Assembly: GCA_038025085.1 (NCBI GenBank)
Contig: CM076150.1
Span: 4,506,001-4,570,000 of the forward strand
Reading direction: 5' to 3'
DNA: 64,000 nucleotides
From: Tetragonia tetragonoides
Taxonomy: Eukaryota > Streptophyta > Magnoliopsida > Caryophyllales > Aizoaceae
Positions 57,690-64,000 of the stretch are shown here, piece after piece. The notes beneath the pieces were generated by a model that was not told the DNA's origin, did not search any database, and saw only the letters and a program-made list of their open reading frames with translations. The position numbers and the translations under genes are program-made. Positions within the stretch are counted from its first letter, which is position 1; each line of letters starts with the position of its first letter.

Positions 57690-59225
57690 TGGAGGAAAGC
57701 TTGTCAGATTGTATATTTTCTTGGGTTTTCAATTCTTTTGTCATAGTCTCATTTTGTTTTCCCATATCAACAGAACATTTGTATATGTGAAGAGTTGGTT
57801 GATTGCAGTACTGATGTATGAATCATAAGAATCTGTGTCAAGATCTTTTCCAACTACTCTTATTATAGAGTTTACCTGATTATATTAGAGCAAATTGTCT
57901 CCTACAGAGTTTTAGGTCATTTGTATTTCTCACTTTCTAGACAGTGGCCAAATTTGATTTAGTAGTTACATAGTTTGCTTTTTTTTTTTTTTTTTTTTTG
58001 GGCTTTTGAAAAAAAAAATAAATAAAAAAGTTTTTGTTGGTCTTTCGGAAACAGTCTCTCTACTAGGTGACTAGTTAGGGGTAAGACTGCGTACATCTGG
58101 ACCTCCCCAGACCCCGCCCTAGGCGGAATACTTACTGGGTTGTTGTTGTTGTTGTTGTATAGTTTGCTTTTTTGATCATTATTTCTTCTCAGCTGCAGCC
58201 TATTAACTATGAAGAGAAATGGACATGATACAGAAACTGAGCCCAAAGAAGGGATGTCTTCTTGTTTCAAAGCTATTTTACCACTTCCATTAAATTGGTT
58301 GTTTTATTTTAACTTGATCCAGTTTTAACAAATTTTTAAAAAAGGCATTACTGAGCATGTTGCAACTTTAGATTACAATGAACCAATTTAATCACCATTG
58401 CCCCCCCAGTGTCTCCAAAGACTCTCCCGCCTAGGCGGGATAACAGGATTAGTGTCCGTTTGACCACTGAGTCACTGACTTAATGGGCGACAATCATCGG
58501 CAATCAGCATCTATTCTAGGTTAGAACTTGAAGCTAAGGCATCATGAGTTTGACATGAAGGATGTCTCATGCACCTATGCTAAAGAGTAGGTGTCCATAC
58601 TGCTTGTTTTGCATACCCGAACCCTTGCCATATATTGTCTGAAACAGTAACAACAGTTTGACAGTCTTTGTTATATTATTGGCACATTGGGATACAGTTA
58701 CCTTAACAAATTGCAAGTCAATATCTTTCTTCAGTTGAAGAATTTGCATGTCTCTACGACTCTACCAATGGAAAATCTCTCCTTTAGATCTTACAGAAGG
58801 TGCTTCACACTCTCCAGGTTAGACTGACTTGGTCGCAACTGTGGGTCTATTGTGTTGAAAATCCATCCTATTAGAATCGAGTTCATCATATTATACATGG
58901 TTTCCAAAACACAATATTAACAATTATAATAAATCCAATTTTAAATTACTTTAATGAATAAACAGAACACAAACCAACCTTGGTAGTGCTTAAACTGTGG
59001 AATGATTCAAATATCAGATATGCTTCACTTATCAAATCAAGATATGAAACATTCTAAACATTTCAAAATACTAACTGTACTTCAAAATAATCAAATCATT
59101 CAAGTACTCCGTTAATAAATATAAAATTTCATAAAAGATTCTATGCAAGAACCCTTGCTACAAGAAAAAGGGAAAAAGAACAACATAATATTTACTGAAT
59201 TGAAAATATAAATAAGTTAACAGCC
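57690..59225. other. Spacer between kinases C and D
   Basis: Presumed 3' untranslated region of C interrupted by a SINE, then spacer with CCGCCTAGGCGGGATAAC near 58430 and AT-rich DNA. No gene is supported. Confidence 0.5.
57985..58159 (+). mobile_element. Au/TS-like SINE with 15-bp target duplication
   Basis: Exact 15-base repeats ATAGTTTGCTTTTTT at 57970-57984 and 58160-58174 bracket the insert. The 3' part reads GAAACAGTCTCTCTACTAGG, GGGGTAAGACTGCGTACATC, CCCCAGACCCCGCCCTAGG and ends (TTG)n, the 3' domain of plant Au/TS SINEs. The 5' part is T- and A-rich rather than tRNA-like, so it is altered or truncated. It lies just downstream of kinase C. Confidence 0.75.
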
Positions 59226-59410
59226 AATGTCACTCTCACACAAAGTCAACAGGTTTACTCATCATATTTTACAGGATACAGCTGCCTAAACTCCAAGCTC
59301 TTAAGAAACCAGAATATCCTTTACCAAAGAACAAAAGATGTTAAATAAATAGATTTCAGTTAATGCAATCCCATAAGTTTATGCCTCAATATATAAATTA
59401 ACGGCCTGCA
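59226..59410 (+). promoter_or_regulatory. Conserved upstream blocks of kinase paralogue D
   Basis: AATGTCACTCTCACA plus CAAAGTCAACAGGTTTACTC (59226-59260), CCCATAAGTTTATGCCTC (about 59370-59388) and ACGGCCTGCAAATGCATTA (59401-59419) match blocks before A-C. The first includes TTGACT on the minus strand. Confidence 0.5.
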
Positions 59411-59522
59411 AATGCATTACTGTTGCCGCTCTTGCAGTTGCACCTCCCCTCAATTCAGAGACTCCACACCATACCACCAATTAGCCTGAAAAAAAAAATA
59501 CTAACAGCCGTCTGTATGTAAG

Positions 59523-62500
59523 ATGACCACGATCGCTGTGGCGGTAAACAGTGGTGGTAACAGCAGAGGCAACGGTAGCAAACGCGCTGTCAAGTGGGCT
59601 GTGGATAATCTCTTCCTTCAAGCTGATCGCTTTGTCTTGGTTCATGTCATTCCTATCATCACCCACATTCCTACTCCCTGTAAATCCCTCTATCTCTATC
59701 TCTGCACCCAACAAAATATATTTGGTTGTGGAATTGGAGTTTCTGATCTTACTGTAGTGCTGTACCATCTATTATCAAGATGTTTCTTGTGATTGAGTTG
59801 AATAGGAAACAGCTGTTTGGCTGACAAGAACTTGCATTGTCTAGGGATGAAGTGAATTCCATGATAGACATTGTTACTTTATGTCTATTTTTTCTGACTA
59901 GTTGTTAAATCCTAGTACAATCCATATGATACCAAGATCTCATTTCAAGAGTTCTAACTTGAAATTTTATTTTCTTAGTTATGATCAAAGAGCTGCAAAG
60001 TGCAAATCATACTAATGATAATGCTCACTTCTGTCACTCATGTTCCCAGCTGGAGATCATACTCCTATCAAAGAATTAGATGCAAACAAAGTGGCAAAGT
60101 ATACCGAGGACGTAAGAGAAACAGCTCAAGAAACCTTCCTTCAGTATAAGAAACTTTTTAAGTCAACAGAGGTAGTGCAGAAAAGAAAATGAAGTGTTCT
60201 CTGTTGTTTTTTGCTCTGCTGTTATTACTGCTGCCTGATTGTGAATCTAATTTCTAACAGTTTCAGGTTGAGACCATGCTGCTCGAGTACGACAATGTTG
60301 CAGAAGCACTTATAGAATATATAAGTCAATCTGGTATCAGAAGCTTAGTGATGGGATCTGAATCTAAAACAAATCACTTCTGGAGGTATTACATTCACAT
60401 TAGTTCAAGGTTAACTCTATCATCTTCTTAGCAGCGTTACAAATTTCTGCAAATTTCTAATCAGTATGCTCACTCTCTTCTTGATGATCTATGTATCAAT
60501 TTCCCATATAAAAAATGCATCAATATGCTACAAAATTTTCTTGTGCTATAGCTAACTTTTCAATCTTTTATTTTTCAGGAAGATAAAAGGCGCTGGAATA
60601 CCACAAACCCTGTTAGGATGCTCACCCAAGAATTGTGATATATTTGTTGTATCTAAACAAAGAGTGAAGTCGATGCTAGCTAGTTCCTTGTTCTCTGGTG
60701 GTTAGTTCATAAGTGCAATATACATTTAAAATTTGCTTCTTTGTTTTCTTATCTTCTGTGGGTGACTTTCTTATTGGGACCCTGCAGTGGCCAACTGGAT
60801 GGACAAACAGATGCCATTGATCATCCCAACTGATAGAAAATTACCAATATTGTTGACGACAGGACAGACATATTTACACTCTTCCTCCTCGTCGGAGATA
60901 AGTACAGGACCCTCATCATGGTCAGAAGTTAGCCTATCTCACTCTTTGTCAGCTCCATGTCAGGTCTCTAATGTAGATGATAACTTAAGTCATCCAGGGG
61001 TTAATCATCACACTTCCATGACTTCTATAAACACAGAGCTTGTTTCATCTGGACAACTGTCCGCGACTGAGACTCATGTGTCGTATGAGCAGGTATGCTC
61101 TTATTTTCGCACATCAGTTTCTTTTCTTTTTTTTTCTCCAGCTTGTCAATTGCTCATCACATCATTTTTGTTTGATAGGCCTCATATACAGTCATATACC
61201 ATCATCATGGTCACAAGACTGAAAAGCTTATTACTTGAGAAATTTTCAAGAGTTTGTGAGCACTTAGTCCAATTCTAAATGCCTAGTCATAATAAGTTTT
61301 AAGTAGTAATGCATGTATTTTCTGCTTAAGAGGGCGGGTAATCACTTAAGGGAATTGATCATATGGTCATTCATCAACCAAAGCATGAAGATGTATGATG
61401 TCAGTATGGATACAGTGCTTACCTTCGAAAGCTGCGTATTTGATGGCAGTTTGACTTGATGAATGACCTAGAACAACTGCAGCTAGAGTTGCAAACCATT
61501 CAGGATTTTATCAATGCTCAGGAAAAGGTACAAATTATATTTGACAAAAATGCTATTTGACACATGAACATTTAACAATATATAACTATATAGGTTTTTA
61601 TTTCTATTTTTTGGATAGTACTTATGTTGACCATCCTATCTATAAGCAAATATTAATTTAGTGCAATCATGTTAACATATATTTGCCTTTATGGTAATAT
61701 GCAGATGCCTTGTTATAAACCAGCAGATGCAGAAACTGATTGTTCGTTCAACAAATTGTAGGTACAAATTCTTCCTTCAGGATGTAATAAGGAAGCAGAA
61801 AATGTAAATGCTTCAGGAGAAGAAGAAAGTCACAGGAGTGTTATTGAGCAACAGAAATCAAAGCATTTACAAGCTGTGAAAGATGAGGTAGCAAAAAAAT
61901 TGCTGGCTAATGAGTCTCGTGATAGGCGGAAAGCAGAACTCAATGCTCTCAAAGTGACCGAGGAGAGACAGAAAATAGTTGATGCACTCATCTCCAGTGG
62001 AAGTGGTACTAGAATGTACACTCTGGGTGAGATTAAAGCGGCAACAGAGTTCTTTTCTGAGAATAAGATTATCGGTGTAGGTGGTTATGGAAAAGTTTAC
62101 AAAGGAAATATTGAGCACATACCAGTAGCAATTAAGGTTCTTCAGCCAGATGCAACTGACAAGACAAAGGAGTTTCTGAGAGAGGTATTTCTACAGTTCT
62201 ACCTTTTCTTCAGTTATGCCTAACTTATGATTCTTATGATTTCAGCTATAGTTCATCTCCTGGTAATATTCTTACCATTTGTTGTTCATTGACCTAATAA
62301 GGAGTGAAATCTCATAGTATTCTAACTAATTAAATTTACATCCCCTTGGCTTCCATCTACAACCTGCAGGTTGAAATCCTGAGTCAGTTACGCCATCCAA
62401 ATATTGTGTTTCTAATGGGAGCATGTTCTGAAATGGGATGCCTTGTCTATGAGTACATGGAAAATGGGAGCCTTGAAGAACATATTTTCCGCCATAATGG

Positions 62501-63071
62501 AAGGGCACCCCTTCCTTGGTTTGCCAGGTTCCGTATAGCTTTTGAAATAGCCTGCGGGATTGCGTTCCTACACAGAAAAAAGCCAGAACCAGTTGTGCAT
62601 AGAGATCTAAAACCAGGTAATATCTTGCTAGGAAGAGACTGTGTCAGTAAAATCAGTGATGTTGGGCTGGCTAAGCTCCTGTCTGACTACGTGCCTGATT
62701 CTATAACAATGATTGGGAACTCTCTGCTTGCTGGAACACTGTATTATATAGACCCAGAATACCAGAGAACTGGAACTGTTCGACCAAAATCAGATCTATA
62801 TTCTTTCGGCATTATACTTCTCCAGTTATTGACCGCTCGGCATCCAAATGGGCTTTTGCTAATCATGGAGAACGCCATTGCTAGCGGAGCCTTGTCATAT
62901 GTGCTAGACGATTCAGTTAAAGACTGGCCCCTTGCTGAAGCCGAGGAGTTGACTAGGCTCGCATTAGAATGTTGCAAGCTCAGATGCAGAGATAGACCAG
63001 ATCTTGAAACAAGAGTTCTTCCAGTCCTGAAGAAACTTGCAGATGTTGCTGATGCTAGTACGAAGACTTAA
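59523..63071 (+). CDS. Kinase paralogue D: USP-coiled coil-kinase protein truncated before the U-box (677 aa)
   Basis: Exons: 59523-59679, 60050-60171, 60261-60385, 60579-60700, 60788-61092, 61450-61527, 61762-62184, 62370-63071 (stop TAA 63069-63071). Seven exons join in phase (1332 nt). The kinase is complete: [11 protein letters not shown] (first Gly context GVG rather than GEG), [17 protein letters not shown]. After DVADASTKT a single extra base, by comparison with C, shifts the frame and brings TAA at once; the exon would otherwise run to 63120 (751 nt against 750). The product lacks the U-box, although the U-box exon downstream is intact. Either a recent loss or a kinase-only isoform. 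Confidence 0.8.
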
Positions 63072-63241
63072 AGGAAACAACATTTTTACTCCTAGCCACT
63101 ACTTCTGTCCAATTCTTCATGTGAGATTCATTAATACTCTGCTTAGATTACTGTTCACAATCCTCATATGATCGTTTTATAAATAAACATTACCTGATTG
63201 CTAACAACCTGTTGCTTTTTTTTTTCTTTTTCATATTGCAG

Positions 63242-63436
63242 GAAATTATGGATGATCCCCATGCCGCAGCAGATGGTTTTACATATGAGCGCAGAGCAAC
63301 AGAAGCATGGCTCGAGAGACACGACGTATCACCGGTGACAAAGCACAAATTGGAGAATTTTAATCTTACACCAAATATGACACTGCTTACTGCTATACAT
63401 GAATGGAGGTCTCGTCTGGCTTCGAAAAGTGCCTGA
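63242..63436 (+). pseudogene. Intact but disconnected U-box exon of kinase D
   Basis: Good acceptor (ATTGCAG), then EIMDDPHAAADGFTYERRAT continuing AWLERHDVSPVTKHKLENFN and ending ASKSA with TGA at 63434-63436; 195 nt exactly as in A and C. The upstream frameshift in exon 8 prevents it from being translated in the main product. No ATG gives the whole domain. Confidence 0.85.
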
Positions 63437-63708
63437 GCAGAAAAACTTGTCGGACTGTATGCTAAAAGATTTAGGGGTTCTCTTTCTACTGCCACTTTAA
63501 CACCCCCACCCCAACCCCCCCCCAAAAAAAAAAAAAAAAAGATCATAGACAGTTTCTTGTATATAGGTGTAGGTGGTTGGGTTTACACTAGTTCAGCGAC
63601 AGTTGAATCATATCAATCAGTTTCAAGGTTTTAGTGCAGATGCTTTTAAAAGCTTACAGGATCGTAAATGCTTGTACATTGCCGAATTGCCAGTGCTGAA
63701 GCAATGTC
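63437..63708. other. 3' region of kinase D
   Basis: Shares words with the 3' region of A (CGTAAATGCTTGTACATT and AAGCAATGTCTT) and contains a C run followed by an A run around 63515-63540. No coding feature. Confidence 0.5.
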
Positions 63709-64000
63709 TTTTTTTTTTTTTTTTTTTTTTGATAATTAGAATCATTTTATTAATAAGGAAACAGAACCAAAGCTCAAATGACATTGAGCCTAAGCTCCAC
63801 ACACCCATTACACCAAACCAAAAATCACCCCTTGAGTCAACGCCAATACAACCATAGTGAAAAGAACGCAACACATAACAATCCGATACCTAGACACTAA
63901 GGAAGCAACACCCGAACACACCAAAGACAATCAGCCATGTCTAGGAAAAAAACTCGGGAATGATCCTCTCAACTTCTTGTAGATCAGACTATGCAAATAC
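63709..64000 (-). mobile_element. 3' end of a poly(A)-tailed retroposon, continuing beyond the window
   Basis: A run of 22 T (63709-63730) follows AAGCAATGTC directly. In paralogue A the same word continues into CTACAGTGTTTTAG, so foreign sequence starts here. The T run is then the poly(A) tail of a minus-strand LINE or similar element whose 3' untranslated region fills the rest of the window. It has no clear coding match. Confidence 0.5.

Overview
This window is nuclear DNA from a flowering plant, most likely a eudicot. Genes are split by many introns, an 11-exon carotenoid cyclase carries a plastid-type leader, and there is an intronless CC-NBS-LRR resistance gene. Introns and spacers are packed with plant transposon classes: hAT, Mutator-like, Harbinger-like, Stowaway, LINE and SINE. 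I cannot name the species from the sequence alone.

Layout: 1-6.5 kb is gene-poor and holds two hAT-type elements, a foldback MITE and the leader of the first gene. 6567-17234 (+) is a complete lycopene epsilon-cyclase gene whose introns carry two decayed LINE fragments, a SINE, a MITE and a 0.2-kb duplication. 18754-21438 (+) is an uninterrupted 894-aa NLR gene preceded by five W-box-type motifs. 22.2-34.4 kb is a transposon zone built around one almost full-length but inactivated LINE (minus strand, about 6.9 kb) with a recognisable target-site duplication.

34.8-63.4 kb holds four tandem same-strand paralogues (A-D) encoding a USP-like domain, a coiled coil, a protein kinase and a C-terminal U-box. 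All share one nine-exon structure with conserved phases. A (767 aa) and C (752 aa) are intact. B (704 aa) and D (677 aa) each have an independent +1 frameshift in the same short linker between kinase and U-box, so both would yield kinase proteins without the ubiquitin-ligase module. In B the U-box exon is also deleted and overwritten; in D it is still intact but cut off. Short upstream blocks are conserved among the paralogues.

Functionally the window joins one housekeeping pathway gene (the carotenoid branch point to alpha-carotene and lutein) with genes that look related to signalling or defence. The most notable biology is the partial dismantling of the U-box kinase array, followed by a possible SINE-LINE 3'-tail partnership and a set of non-autonomous DNA transposons with readable target-site duplications. 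All intron-exon models are hand-built from reading frame, splice sites and paralogue comparison.
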